Positions 9,004 through 17,278 of a stretch of 64,000 nucleotides of DNA are shown here, piece after piece. The notes under the pieces are model-generated. The model worked only from the letters and a program-made list of their open reading frames with translations, had not been told where the DNA came from and searched no databases. The stretch is taken from NCBI RefSeq assembly GCF_029892425.1, contig NZ_JARXWB010000008.1, positions 236,101-300,100 of the forward strand, given 5' to 3'. Position numbers and translations under genes: made by a program. Source of the stretch: Bradyrhizobium sp. BR13661. Its GTDB lineage: Bacteria > Pseudomonadota > Alphaproteobacteria > Rhizobiales > Xanthobacteraceae. Within the stretch, counting starts at the first letter, position 1. Each line of letters begins with the position of its first letter.

Positions 9004-10239
9004 CTAGGCCAGCTCCGTGATTCGCCGCGCGTACAGTCTGCGCAGCGGCTCCAGTTGCGTCGCCTCCGTCGCGGCCACATACGCCGCCCGCGCCTCGTCC
9101 TTAAGGTCCAGACGGCGCAGCAGGTCGGCGCGCACGGCCGGCAACAACTCGTAGCCGTCGAGCCCGCCGCGCGCCGCGATCGTGTTGACGAGGTCGAGCG
9201 CGCGCGCCGGGCCGTCGACCATCGACACGGCGGCCGCGTGGTTGAGCTCGATCACCGGTGACGGGCTGATCCTGAGCAGCACTTCATAGAGTCCGGCGAT
9301 CTGCGGCCAGTCGGTGTCGGGATAATTCGGCGCGCGCGCATGAAGGGCTGCGATCGCGGCCTGCACCGCATAGGGCTGCGGTCGGCCCGGCACGCGCAGC
9401 GCCTCATCGACGAGGCGCAGGCCTTCCTCGATCTGCGCGCGATCCCAGAGCGAGCGGTCCTGCTCTTCGAGCAGCACGATGTCGCCGGCCGCGGTTTCGC
9501 GCCCGGCGCGGCGTGCATCGTGCAGCAACATCAATGCCAGCAGGCCCTTGATCGCCGCGCGATCGGGCATCAGGTGGTCAAGCAAGCGGCCGAGCCTGAT
9601 CGCTTCCACCGCAAGATCGGGCCGCATCAGATCCGCACCCGAGGTCGCGACATAGCCTTCGGTGAAGACGAGATAGATCACGGCGAGCACACCGTCGAGC
9701 CGCGGCGCCAGCGCGTCACGTTCCGGCACCTCATAGGGAATGCCGGCGAGCCTGATCTTCTGCTTGGCGCGGACGAGGCGCTGCGCCATCGCGTCCTCAC
9801 CGATCAGGAACGCGCGCGCGACCTGCGCGGCGGAGAGACCGCAGACGGTGCGCAGCGTCAGCGCGACCTGAACCTCGGCCGCGAGCGCCGGATGGCAGCA
9901 GGTGAAGATCAGCCGCAGCATGTCGTCGTCGAGCATCGCGGGCGGCTCGGCCGGCGCCTTCGCGTTGAGCTCGAGCTCGTGCAGGAGCGCCTGCTGCTTG
10001 CCGCGAAACACCGCCTGGCGGCGCACACGATCGATCGCCTTGTTGCGACCGACATTGACGAGCCACGCGCGCGGATTGTCGGGGACTTCGCCAGCCGACC
10101 AGCGCTCCAGCGCGACCGCGAACGCATCCTGCAGCGCGTCCTCGGCCAAATCGAAATCGCCGACGAGGCGGATCAGGGTGGCCAGCGCCCGCCCCGCCTC
10201 GTCGCGGAAGATCTTGTCGATGTCCTCGGGGCAGATCAC
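9004..10239 (-). CDS. ECF sigma factor, ECF42-type, with C-terminal extension
   Basis: The 411-residue product starts with sigma-70 region 2 ([26 protein letters not shown], then [20 protein letters not shown]) and region 4 ([33 protein letters not shown]). About 230 further residues form a helical TPR-like extension of the DUF6596 kind. ECF42 factors have this extension, lack an anti-sigma factor, and are found beside DGPF proteins, which is exactly the context here. The GTG start overlaps the stop of the preceding DGPF gene (GTGA), so the genes are probably coupled. Target promoters are unknown. Confidence 0.92.
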   Translation of the reverse strand: MICPEDIDKIFRDEAGRALATLIRLVGDFDLAEDALQDAFAVALERWSAGEVPDNPRAWLVNVGRNKAIDRVRRQAVFRGKQQALLHELELNAKAPAEPPAMLDDDMLRLIFTCCHPALAAEVQVALTLRTVCGLSAAQVARAFLIGEDAMAQRLVRAKQKIRLAGIPYEVPERDALAPRLDGVLAVIYLVFTEGYVATSGADLMRPDLAVEAIRLGRLLDHLMPDRAAIKGLLALMLLHDARRAGRETAAGDIVLLEEQDRSLWDRAQIEEGLRLVDEALRVPGRPQPYAVQAAIAALHARAPNYPDTDWPQIAGLYEVLLRISPSPVIELNHAAAVSMVDGPARALDLVNTIAARGGLDGYELLPAVRADLLRRLDLKDEARAAYVAATEATQLEPLRRLYARRITELA

Positions 10240-10586
10240 TTGTAGATCATGACCGGCCGGACCTCGATCGAGCCTCGCTTGGCCTCGGGAATTCGCGCGG
10301 CGAGCGCAACGGCGTCATCGATATCCTTGGCCTCGACCAGATAGTAGCCGCCAAGCTGCTCGCGCGTTTCCGCGAACGGACCGTCGGTGGTCATGGTCTT
10401 GCCGTCGCGCACGCGCACGGTCGTCGCCGTCGTCGTCGGCTGAAGCCCGTCGCCGGCCTTGAAGTGGCCGCTCTGGATGATCGACTGCGTGAAAGCGCCG
10501 TATTCTCCCGCCAGCTTCTGGCGGTCAGTGGCGCTCATGCCGGTCATGTAGTTTTCGTTCCGGTAGATCAGCAGCAGATATTGCAT
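10236..10586 (-). CDS. YCII/DGPF-domain protein (copy 1)
   Basis: The 116-residue product begins [14 protein letters not shown] and carries the family signature [20 protein letters not shown], with the fold ending in [12 protein letters not shown]. Members are small ferredoxin-like alpha/beta proteins that accompany ECF42 sigma factors; no reaction is established. It lies directly upstream of the sigma gene and overlaps it by 4 bp. It is a close tandem paralogue of the gene at 10673-11023. An AGGAGTT Shine-Dalgarno sequence precedes the ATG. Confidence 0.92.
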   Translation of the reverse strand: MQYLLLIYRNENYMTGMSATDRQKLAGEYGAFTQSIIQSGHFKAGDGLQPTTTATTVRVRDGKTMTTDGPFAETREQLGGYYLVEAKDIDDAVALAARIPEAKRGSIEVRPVMIYK

Positions 10587-10601
10587 GGTTTAACTCCTGT
10601 G

Positions 10602-10631
10602 GTTCGGCTGGATCGCCGACATCAGTCGAAC
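10602..10631 (-). promoter_or_regulatory. Leader hairpin upstream of DGPF copy 1
   Basis: Read on the minus strand, GTTCGACTGAT pairs with ATCCAGCCGAAC, with one bulged base and one mismatch. The hairpin ends only a few bases before the AGGAGTT ribosome binding site. The same structure precedes copy 2 at 11039-11069. It could modulate translation or be the 3' end of a processed transcript; either is inference. Confidence 0.45.
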
Positions 10632-10672
10632 GAGCCAAACGTCAAACGACATCTCCGCGGATTATTTCGAGG

Positions 10673-11023
10673 TCATTTGTAGATCATGACCGGCCGGACT
10701 TCGATCGACCCGTCCCGGGCGCCGGGAATTCGCGCGGCGAGCTCGATCGCGGCGTTGAGATCCTTGGCCTCGACCAGATAATAGCCGCCGAGCTGCTCGC
10801 GGGTCTCCGCGAACGGACCCTCGGTCGTCAGCGTCTTGCCCTCGCGCACGCGCACAGTGGTTGCGGTCGAGGTCGGCTGCAGCCCGTCACCGGCCTTGAA
10901 ATGGCCGCTCTGCACGATGGACTGCGTGTAAGTGCCGTACTCCGCCGCCACCGCCTGACGGTCTGCCGGCGTCATCTTGCTCATTTGCGCTTCGTTCTGA
11001 TAGATCAGCAGCAGATACTGCAT
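10673..11023 (-). CDS. YCII/DGPF-domain protein (copy 2)
   Basis: The 116-residue product ([17 protein letters not shown]...) is a tandem paralogue of copy 1, with the signature changed to [20 protein letters not shown]. The C-terminal [12 protein letters not shown] is identical. The duplication includes the leader: both genes have the same hairpin and a near-identical AGGAGTT ribosome binding site. It is the promoter-proximal gene of the DGPF2-DGPF1-sigma unit. Function is unknown beyond the family association with ECF42 factors. Confidence 0.92.
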   Translation of the reverse strand: MQYLLLIYQNEAQMSKMTPADRQAVAAEYGTYTQSIVQSGHFKAGDGLQPTSTATTVRVREGKTLTTEGPFAETREQLGGYYLVEAKDLNAAIELAARIPGARDGSIEVRPVMIYK

Positions 11024-11038
11024 GGCTCAACTCCTGTT

Positions 11039-11069
11039 GTTCGGCTGGATTGCCGGCATCCAGTCGAAC
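11039..11069 (-). promoter_or_regulatory. Leader hairpin upstream of DGPF copy 2
   Basis: On the minus strand, GTTCGACTGGAT and ATCCAGCCGAAC form a 12-bp stem with one A-C mismatch and a 7-base loop. It stands just before AGGAGTT and the ATG. Its conservation with the copy 1 hairpin suggests function or recent duplication. Confidence 0.5.
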
Positions 11070-11136
11070 CGGGTTCGCGCCCGACGACATCTTCAGAATA
11101 AATTATTTACGCTGCCGCGCGCGCCACGATCTTGGC

Positions 11137-11166
11137 TTGACGAAACCGTCACAAATGCCCATTGCG
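11137..11166 (+). promoter_or_regulatory. Possible rnpB promoter
   Basis: TTGACG at 11137-11142 is followed after 18 bp by ATTGCG at 11161-11166, about 9 bp before the likely 5' end of RNase P RNA. The -35 is good and the -10 is poor, so this is tentative. Confidence 0.3.
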
Positions 11167-11174
11167 TAACCCGT

Positions 11175-11590
11175 CAGTCGGCCGGACGGCCGCTCCGGCA
11201 GGTGCCGAAAGGCCGCCGGGGAGGAAAGTCCGGGCTCCCTTGACATACGGTGCCGGATAACGTCCGGCGGGGGCGACCCCAGGGAAAGTGCCACAGAGAA
11301 CGAACCGCTCCCTCCTCGGAGGAAGTAAGGGTGAAAAGGTGCGGTAAGAGCGCACCGCGGGTCCGGCAACGGAGCCGGCATGGTAAACCCCACCGGGAGC
11401 AAAACCGAATAGGGACGGCGTAGCGGGCTGTTCGCGAAAGCGATAACGCCGCGGGGCGATGTCAGGCCCGCTGTCCGGGTAGGTTGCTCGAGGCCATGTG
11501 CAAACATGGTCCCAGAGGAATGGCCGTCACGTATCGCTTGCGCAAGCAGGCGGTGCCCTACAGAACCCGGCTTACAGGCCGGCTGATATC
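11175..11590 (+). ncRNA. rnpB: RNase P RNA (class A, alphaproteobacterial)
   Basis: RNase P RNA is the catalytic subunit that trims tRNA 5' leaders. Conserved elements appear in order: GAGGAAAGTCCGGGCTCC near the 5' end, CCCAGGGAAAGTGCCACAGA, GGTAAGAGCGCACCG, GGTAAACCCCACCGGGAGCA, CCCAGAGGAATG, and the 3' ACAGAACCCGGCTTACAGG. The first and last blocks provide the pairing that closes the molecule. The ends are placed by homology reading and may be off by about ten bases. No protein gene overlaps convincingly. A strong terminator follows at 11598. Confidence 0.96.
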
Positions 11591-11597
11591 TTGCGAC

Positions 11598-11638
11598 GAG
11601 GGGTTCGATGCTGACGCATCGGACCCCTCACCAATTTT
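11598..11638 (+). terminator. Rho-independent terminator of rnpB
   Basis: A 14-bp stem (GAGGGGTTCGATGC / GCATCGGACCCCTC, one G-T pair) with a TGAC loop is followed by ACCAATTTT. It lies 8 bp beyond the RNA 3' end. Confidence 0.85.
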
Positions 11639-11645
11639 GGAAGGT

Positions 11646-11748
11646 CGTCATTCCGGGGCTCGCAAAGCGAGAGCCCGGAATCCATCAGGCGGCAGGGAAC
11701 GTGGAGGAATGGATTCCGGGCTCGTGCTGCGCACGCCCCGGGATGACG
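11646..11748. repeat. Intergenic palindromic repeat (CGTCATTCCGGGG family)
   Basis: The outer arms are CGTCATTCCGGGGC and GCCCCGGGATGACG, with inner GAGCCCGGAATCCAT / ATGGATTCCGGGCTC arms. Related elements lie at 33344-33425 and 47134-47260. It sits between rnpB and the convergent hydrolase gene. Confidence 0.8.
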
Positions 11749-11756
11749 ACGGAGGC

Positions 11757-12482
11757 CTAGGCCACGATCTCCTGCAGAGCCTTCATCAGCGCCTCCGGCG
11801 CCGTGACATTCGGCGCGTGGCTGGCGTCGAGCTCGACATAGCGCCAGCCATCCTCGCTGTTCGCGCGCCTGGCGAATTGCCCGAACACATCGCCCGGCGG
11901 AATGCGTTTACAGTAGATGTAGCTGCGCGGCATCGCGGGTTCACCGTGTTGAAGCTTCAGCTTGGTCTCGAAACATTGGATCGGCATGTTGATGCGACGC
12001 GCATTGAGCCAATCGAGATCGGCCTGCGGCGTGTCCGGCGGCGGCGGGTTCGGTGGGATGCGGTAGCCATCGGCGGCAGCAGCCGCCTTGCGCATCGGCT
12101 CGCGCCCGCCTTCGTTGAGATCGAACAGCGACTGGCCATCGCGCGGCACGAACGCGTCGAGATAGACCAACTGTGTCACGCGCTCGCGGGCGCGATCGGC
12201 AACGCCTGTTGCGACCATGCCCCCATAGCTGTGGCCGAGCAGCACGATATCGCTGAGGTCCTCGAACTTGATGACGTTGAGGATGTCCTGGATATGGGTC
12301 TCGAGATCGACAGCGGCACTGGCGAGATGCGACCGTTCACCGAGCCCGGTATAGGTTGGCGTGACCAGGCGGTGGCCGGCCTGCGCCATCAGCGGATGCA
12401 TCTTCTTCCAGGCCCATCCGCCGGACCACGCGCCATGACAGAGCAGGAAGGTTTTCGCGCGTGCGGTCATCGGCGTTTCCAT
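11757..12482 (-). CDS. Alpha/beta hydrolase (esterase, methylesterase/EstC-like)
   Basis: The 241-residue product from the ATG at 12482 has an alpha/beta hydrolase fold. It shows the oxyanion-hole segment FLLCHGAWSGGWAW near the N-terminus, the nucleophile elbow GHSYGG, and a C-terminal histidine in ELDASHAPNVTAPEAL. These features resemble plant-type methylesterases and bacterial EstC/SalR-like esterases. No signal peptide is visible, so it is probably cytoplasmic. The frame stays open further upstream into the DUF983 gene, but the family begins near this start. It follows the DUF983 gene after about 60 bp on the same strand. Confidence 0.88.
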   Translation of the reverse strand: METPMTARAKTFLLCHGAWSGGWAWKKMHPLMAQAGHRLVTPTYTGLGERSHLASAAVDLETHIQDILNVIKFEDLSDIVLLGHSYGGMVATGVADRARERVTQLVYLDAFVPRDGQSLFDLNEGGREPMRKAAAAADGYRIPPNPPPPDTPQADLDWLNARRINMPIQCFETKLKLQHGEPAMPRSYIYCKRIPPGDVFGQFARRANSEDGWRYVELDASHAPNVTAPEALMKALQEIVA

Positions 12483-12541
12483 CGGTCTTGTTTTGATACG
12501 ATGGAGTGTAGCGGCCGAACGCGCGAAGTAAACGCCGCGGC

Positions 12542-12973
12542 TCAGGCCGCGCGCGGCGCCTTGACCAGCACGGGCGCAAGCTGGCCGGCTTCGCGCCGCA
12601 ACTTGCTCGCCTCGAAGCCGTGCATGCCGATTTGCCATTGCAGGCCGACGATGGCGCCCTTGGTCGGTTGCAGCAGCGCCAGCGAGGCAAACAGCGTCAC
12701 CGGCAGCCACACCGCGAGTTGCAGCCAGACCGGCGGCGCATAGGCGGTCTCGACCGCGAGGATCGCCGGCACCACGAGATGGCCGACCACGACCATCACC
12801 AGATAGGCCGGAAAATCATCCGCGCGCTGGTGAAACAACTCCTCGCCGCAATGATCGCAAGCGTCGGCCACTTTCAGGAAGCGGCCGAACATGTGTCCTC
12901 CGCCGCAGTTCGGGCACTTGCCGCGAAAACCGCGCCACATCGCTTTTGCCAGGGAAACTGAACCGGTCGCCAT
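12542..12973 (-). CDS. DUF983 family membrane protein
   Basis: The 143-residue product begins MATGSVSLAKAMWRGFRGKCPNC. Two CxxC pairs (CPNCGGGHMF and CDHCGEELF) form a probable zinc ribbon, followed by two hydrophobic segments (AYLVMVVVGHLVVPAILAV and WLQLAVWLPVTLFASLALL). This is the standard DUF983 layout; the molecular role is not established. The start at 12973 is preferred over an upstream ATG near 13054 that would overlap the divergent regulator. It faces the MocR-type regulator across 64 bp and could be its target. Confidence 0.88.
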   Translation of the reverse strand: MATGSVSLAKAMWRGFRGKCPNCGGGHMFGRFLKVADACDHCGEELFHQRADDFPAYLVMVVVGHLVVPAILAVETAYAPPVWLQLAVWLPVTLFASLALLQPTKGAIVGLQWQIGMHGFEASKLRREAGQLAPVLVKAPRAA

Positions 12974-12999
12974 GACGACACCTCTTCCGTTTTGCTGAT

Positions 13000-13027
13000 C
13001 CATACAATAATATATTGCATCCATACA
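13000..13027. promoter_or_regulatory. Direct repeat CCATACA, candidate MocR-type operator
   Basis: CCATACA occurs at 13000-13006 and 13021-13027, 21 bp apart, in the short gap between the DUF983 gene and the MocR-type regulator. The A/T-rich segment between them could be a -10 region. MocR proteins typically bind direct repeats in divergent promoters, so this is a candidate operator. Confidence 0.45.
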
Positions 13028-13037
13028 TTCAAAGGAT

Positions 13038-14429
13038 ATGGACCTAAATTGCATGGACTGGACCCCTACAATCTCGGAGCTGTCAGGGCCGCGCTACCAG
13101 CGCATCGTCGAGGCCATGGAGGCGGACATCGCCGCCGGACGACTGGTGCGCGGCCAGCAATTGCCGACGCAGCGCGCTCTCGCCAAGGCGCTGGGCATCG
13201 ATCTGACCACGGTGACGCGCGCCTACACCGAGGCACGGCGCCGCGGCATCATGGAGGCGCGCGTCGGCCAGGGCTCGTTCGTGTCGGAGACCAGCGCGCG
13301 CCGCGCGGTCGACCTGCCGCATCCGGTCGCGATCGACCTCTCGATGAACGTGCCGCCACATCCGCTGGAAGCGCAGCTCGACGAACGCATCATCGCCGGC
13401 CTCGAAGCCGTCCGTGCGCAATCGGGCCTCACTGCATTCCTGAATTACCAGCCGCCCGGCGGCAGCGCCCATGAACGCGAGGTCGCCGCGCGCTGGATGC
13501 GCACGCGCGTTCCCCACGCCAACGCCGACAAGCTCGTGATCTTTCCGGGCGCGCAGACGATCCTGTTCAACCTGCTCGCCCATCTTGCGCAGCCCGGGGA
13601 CGTCGTGCTGACGGAGGCCATCACCTTTCCCGGGATCAAGGCCGCGGCAGCGCAGCTTGGCGTCAAGCTCGTTGGCGTGACGATGGATGACGGCGGCATC
13701 CTGCCCGATGCGCTGGCGAAGGCCTGCAGCACCCACAGGCCAAAGGCCGTCTATCTCATTCCGACGCTGCACAATCCGACCACGGCGACGCTTGCTCCCG
13801 AGCGACGCAGCGCAATCGCAAAAATCATCCGCGATGCCGATACTGTTCTGATCGAGGACGATGCTTACGGACTGCTCGACAAATCGGCCTCGCCGATCGC
13901 CAACCTCATCCCGGAGCGGACATATCTGGCGACGACGCTGTCAAAGTGCATCGCGCCGGCATTGCGCGTCGCCTATCTGCTGACGCCTGACAGCGACGCG
14001 CAGCTTCAGATGCGCGGCCATTTGCAGGCGACCGTGCAGATGCCGGCGCCACTGATGGTCGCGCTGGTCACCCAATGGATCGAGAGCGGCATTGCCGACC
14101 GGATCATCACTGCGATCCGCAACGAGGCCGTCGGCCGCCAGCAATTGGCCCAGCGCGCCCTGAAGGGGTTTCGGCTTCAAGCGAAGCCAGCCGCGCATCA
14201 TCTGTGGCTGCATTTGCCGGAGGGACTAGGCCGCCGCGATGTCACCGCGCGGCTGTTGCGCGATGGGCTCGCCGTCGTGGCCAGCGACTCTTTTGTGGTC
14301 GATGGCAACCCGCCGAATGCTGCGCGGCTGTCGCTCGGCGCCGCGCGCAATCGCGCGGAGCTCACACAAGCACTTCGGATTCTGATCGGCGCGCTGCAGA
14401 AGCCCGCTGATGCCAGGCAGATCGTCTAA
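13038..14429 (+). CDS. MocR/PdxR-type transcriptional regulator (GntR HTH + aminotransferase domain)
   Basis: The 463-residue product has an N-terminal GntR winged helix (YQRIVEAMEADIAAGRLVRG, then LPTQRALAKALGIDLTTVTRAY and GQGSFV). A fold-type I aminotransferase-like domain follows, with the PLP lysine in TTLSKCIAPALR at K303 and the segments LIPTLHNPTTAT and LIEDDAYGLL. MocR proteins use PLP or related ligands as effectors rather than for catalysis. The start at 13038 has AAAGGA very close to it; the ATG at 13053 is an alternative. It is divergent from the DUF983 gene. The effector is unknown. Confidence 0.93.
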   Translation: MDLNCMDWTPTISELSGPRYQRIVEAMEADIAAGRLVRGQQLPTQRALAKALGIDLTTVTRAYTEARRRGIMEARVGQGSFVSETSARRAVDLPHPVAIDLSMNVPPHPLEAQLDERIIAGLEAVRAQSGLTAFLNYQPPGGSAHEREVAARWMRTRVPHANADKLVIFPGAQTILFNLLAHLAQPGDVVLTEAITFPGIKAAAAQLGVKLVGVTMDDGGILPDALAKACSTHRPKAVYLIPTLHNPTTATLAPERRSAIAKIIRDADTVLIEDDAYGLLDKSASPIANLIPERTYLATTLSKCIAPALRVAYLLTPDSDAQLQMRGHLQATVQMPAPLMVALVTQWIESGIADRIITAIRNEAVGRQQLAQRALKGFRLQAKPAAHHLWLHLPEGLGRRDVTARLLRDGLAVVASDSFVVDGNPPNAARLSLGAARNRAELTQALRILIGALQKPADARQIV

Positions 14430-14435
14430 GGCGCG

Positions 14436-14699
14436 TTAGCCACCTCGTCTCACGCTGTCGAGAAATTCCTCGCGTTCGCCAGGCGCGTAACCCTGGGAAG
14501 CCCCCGGATACGCTTCATATCTTTCGCCATACGGTGCCGTCCCGGACGGCGCGTAGCCAAAAGCCGAAGCGGGGCCTGAAACGCCTCCCCCCTGATCGGG
14601 ACGAACGATGGCATGCTGCCGGTGCGCGTGATGCACCGTAGCCGCGTTCGCAGAGCCAGCCAGGGCGATCAAAAGGCCCGAAGCCAGAATAATACGCAT
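14436..14699 (-). CDS. Small secreted protein of unknown function
   Basis: From the ATG at 14699, preceded by GGAGAGA, the product is 87 residues. It has a clear signal peptide (MRIILASGLLIALAGSANAA), so the mature protein should be periplasmic. The mature part is short and rich in Gly, Pro, Tyr and His (HHAHRQHAIVRPDQGGG, FGYAPSGTAPYGERYEAYPG). No domain was recognised. It is convergent with the MocR-type gene. Confidence 0.7.
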   Translation of the reverse strand: MRIILASGLLIALAGSANAATVHHAHRQHAIVRPDQGGGVSGPASAFGYAPSGTAPYGERYEAYPGASQGYAPGEREEFLDSVRRGG

Positions 14700-15029
14700 C
14701 GCATTCTCTCCAATCGACAGCCGGTGGCTTACATACAAATCAGGTCGCTCGATTCCAACACGGAGCGGATTCACGATTAGTCACATCGGTGGCATCACGG
14801 CTGCTGCGCCTCTATGGTCGTTTTCTATCGCCCAACCTGGGACTGCGGATCAGCAGGGCTTCGCTCATCGCGCCGCTAGCCCAAATCCTATGCGGGCTAT
14901 CCGGGCGTGTCGTTCGAAAATGCCCGACGATTGCAGGTCTCGGGTCCGTGCAAGCATGCATTGACCGCCACGCCCGCGGCTGTGCTATGCCCGGTGCGGC
15001 GATCACGAGATCGCGACAACAGGAACTTG

Positions 15030-15776
15030 GTGTTGGAAACGTTCACGATTGCATTGCTCCTGTTCGGTGCGCTGGCCGGCGGCTTCGTCTCGGGGCTTGC
15101 AGGGTTCGGCACGGCGCTAATGGCGCTCGGCATCTGGCTCTACGTGCTGGCGCCCTCGCTCGCGGTGCCGTTGGTGCTGATCTGCTCGGTGATCGCGCAG
15201 ACCTCGACGCTGCCCTCGATGTGGAAGAGCTTTGATCTCTCGCTAGTGTGGCCGTTCCTGATCGGCGGGCTGATCGGCGTGCCGATCGGGACCACCCTGG
15301 TTGCCTCCGCTGATCCGAAGGTGTTCAAGCTCTGTGTCGGCGTGTTGTTGCTGATCTTCTCGAGCGCGCTCTACTTCAACAAGAGGCAGTTCACCGTCAC
15401 CTTCGGCGGGCGCATCGCCGACGGTGCGGTCGGTTTTGCCGGCGGGATTCTGGGCGGGCTCGCCGGACTGTCCGGGCCGTTGCCGATCCTGTGGGCCAAT
15501 ATCCGCGGCTGGAACAAGCACGAGCGGCGCGGCATCTTCCAGCTGTTCAATTTTACGGTGCTCGCCGCCGCGCTGGTGTTGCAGACGGCATCGGGCCTGG
15601 TCGCCGTCAAGGTGGTCTGGCTCGCGATGGTCGCCTTTCCCGGCACGCTGATCGGCGCATGGGCCGGCGCGCGCGTCTATCACGCGCTCAGCGACAAGCA
15701 TTTTGGCGATGTCGTGCTCGGCCTGTTGTTTCTGTCGGGCGCCACGCTGGTCTGGAACAGCATCGGGACGCTGTAG
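15030..15776 (+). CDS. TauE/SafE (TSUP) family permease
   Basis: The 248-residue product has about eight membrane segments and two family repeats: LLFGALAGGFVSGLAGFGTALM at the N-terminus and AVGFAGGILGGLAGLSGPLPIL in the middle. TSUP proteins export sulfite, sulfoacetate or other organosulfonates, but the substrate here cannot be inferred. The GTG at 15030, five bases after AGGA, is chosen as start; upstream codons in the same frame (from 14907) encode a poorly conserved segment. Confidence 0.88.
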   Translation: MLETFTIALLLFGALAGGFVSGLAGFGTALMALGIWLYVLAPSLAVPLVLICSVIAQTSTLPSMWKSFDLSLVWPFLIGGLIGVPIGTTLVASADPKVFKLCVGVLLLIFSSALYFNKRQFTVTFGGRIADGAVGFAGGILGGLAGLSGPLPILWANIRGWNKHERRGIFQLFNFTVLAAALVLQTASGLVAVKVVWLAMVAFPGTLIGAWAGARVYHALSDKHFGDVVLGLLFLSGATLVWNSIGTL

Positions 15777-15827
15777 CCCGCGCTTTCGTCGCAGCGCCCT
15801 GGAGCGTTCGGATCGAACAAGCCATCG

Positions 15828-17225
15828 CTACGCGGGCTCGCGCGCGAGAGGTGCGATGGGCTCGGGGCTGGCGGGCTCCGCGGCTTTCGGCGTCACCAGG
15901 CGCTTCCTGAACTCGCGGCGCAGCAGCCACAGGCTCTGGACGGCCTGCAAGGTCGTCGCCGCGTTCGATATGTACCAGACGTACTCGATCCGAAAACCCG
16001 GCTGCGTCGAAAGCCAGATCGCCGGCAAGGAATAGGTGAGCACCCGCGTCGCCGAGCTCCACAACACCGGCTTGGTGTTGCCGAGGCCCTGAAACATGCT
16101 GGAGCAGGTGAAGATCAATCCCTGCGCCACCATGTTCAGCGAAATCATCTTCAGGAACAGCAACGCGACCTTCATCGTCTCCGGATCATTGGAGAAACTG
16201 GCCAGCAACCATCCGGGCTCGAGCTGCGCGAGGAGCGTGAGCGCGACCATCACGACGGTCGCGATCATCGCCGCTCTGACGAAGGTCTCCCGCACCCGCT
16301 CGTAATTGCCGGCGCCGAAATTCTGTCCCGCAATCGGCCCGGCGGCGAGCGCAACGGCAAGGGCCGGCATCTGGATCAAGCCCACGACACGCGTGCCGAT
16401 ACCAAAGCCCGCTTGCGCCGTCGGGCCAAGGTTCCGCAGCACGTAATAGATCGCGGCCATGAAGATGAAGATCATCACGAACTCGCCGCCGGCCGGCAGG
16501 CCGACATTGAGGATCCTTTTCCATTGCCGCAATTGCGGACGCCATTGCGCGGGATGGAAGGCGACGTAGCGCTCCAGCCTGTGAAAATACGCGAACAGCA
16601 TCAGCGCGCCGATGAAGACGGCGATCGTGCTCGCAAGGCCCGCCCCGGCAACACCGTACGCGTGCCCGGTGCCCCAACCCGAGATCAGGACCGGCGCCAG
16701 CGCAATGTTGATGACCACGGCGAGCACCTGGACCAGCATGCTCGGCCGCACGATGCCGGTCGCCCGCAGCGCGGCCGCCATCACCTGGGTGACGAATTGC
16801 AGCGCCAGCGCCGGCATGAACCACAGGAAATAGGTGGTACCGGCGTCGATGGTGGCCGCATCGGCCGCGATCGCGCGCATATAGGGACGCGCCAGCACCA
16901 GGCCGCCGAGCAACGTCAGCAGCCCTGATAACACCGACAGGATGACCGCCTGGTTGAAGACGAGATTGGCATCGTCGCGATCCTTGCGGCCCACCGCATG
17001 CGAGACCAGCGCAACCGTGCCGACGCCAAGCATCTGCATCAGCGCGTTGACGAGGAAGCCGGCGTTGCCGGCCGCAGCGACGCCCGCAACAGCGGCATCG
17101 CCGAGCCCGGTCACGAAGTACAGGTCGACCAGCTGGCAGATCATGATCGTGATCATGCCCGCCACGATCGGTGGCGCCATGCTCAGGATGTGGCTCACGA
17201 TGGAGCCGCGCGTCAGGTCCTTCAT
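15828..17225 (-). CDS. MATE family efflux transporter
   Basis: The 465-residue product begins MKDLTRGSIVSHILSMAPPIVAGM and has about twelve membrane segments in two repeats, the usual MATE layout. MATE proteins extrude cationic drugs in exchange for Na+ or H+. Typical segments include LVDLYFVTGLGDAAVAGVAAAG and a second-half GFGIGTRVVGLIQMPALAVA. The start is supported by an upstream GGTGGAATGAG. It lies 53 bp downstream of the ABC exporter gene on the same strand, so the two are probably co-transcribed. Confidence 0.92.
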   Translation of the reverse strand: MKDLTRGSIVSHILSMAPPIVAGMITIMICQLVDLYFVTGLGDAAVAGVAAAGNAGFLVNALMQMLGVGTVALVSHAVGRKDRDDANLVFNQAVILSVLSGLLTLLGGLVLARPYMRAIAADAATIDAGTTYFLWFMPALALQFVTQVMAAALRATGIVRPSMLVQVLAVVINIALAPVLISGWGTGHAYGVAGAGLASTIAVFIGALMLFAYFHRLERYVAFHPAQWRPQLRQWKRILNVGLPAGGEFVMIFIFMAAIYYVLRNLGPTAQAGFGIGTRVVGLIQMPALAVALAAGPIAGQNFGAGNYERVRETFVRAAMIATVVMVALTLLAQLEPGWLLASFSNDPETMKVALLFLKMISLNMVAQGLIFTCSSMFQGLGNTKPVLWSSATRVLTYSLPAIWLSTQPGFRIEYVWYISNAATTLQAVQSLWLLRREFRKRLVTPKAAEPASPEPIAPLAREPA

Positions 17226-17278
17226 CTCATTCCACCTTCGGCGAGGTGACGGCGGGGCATGTGCCCCGCCGCCCCGCC

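Noticed and set aside
11103..11507. Open frames across 11103-11520
   Set aside because: The region is RNase P RNA, so these frames are not genes.
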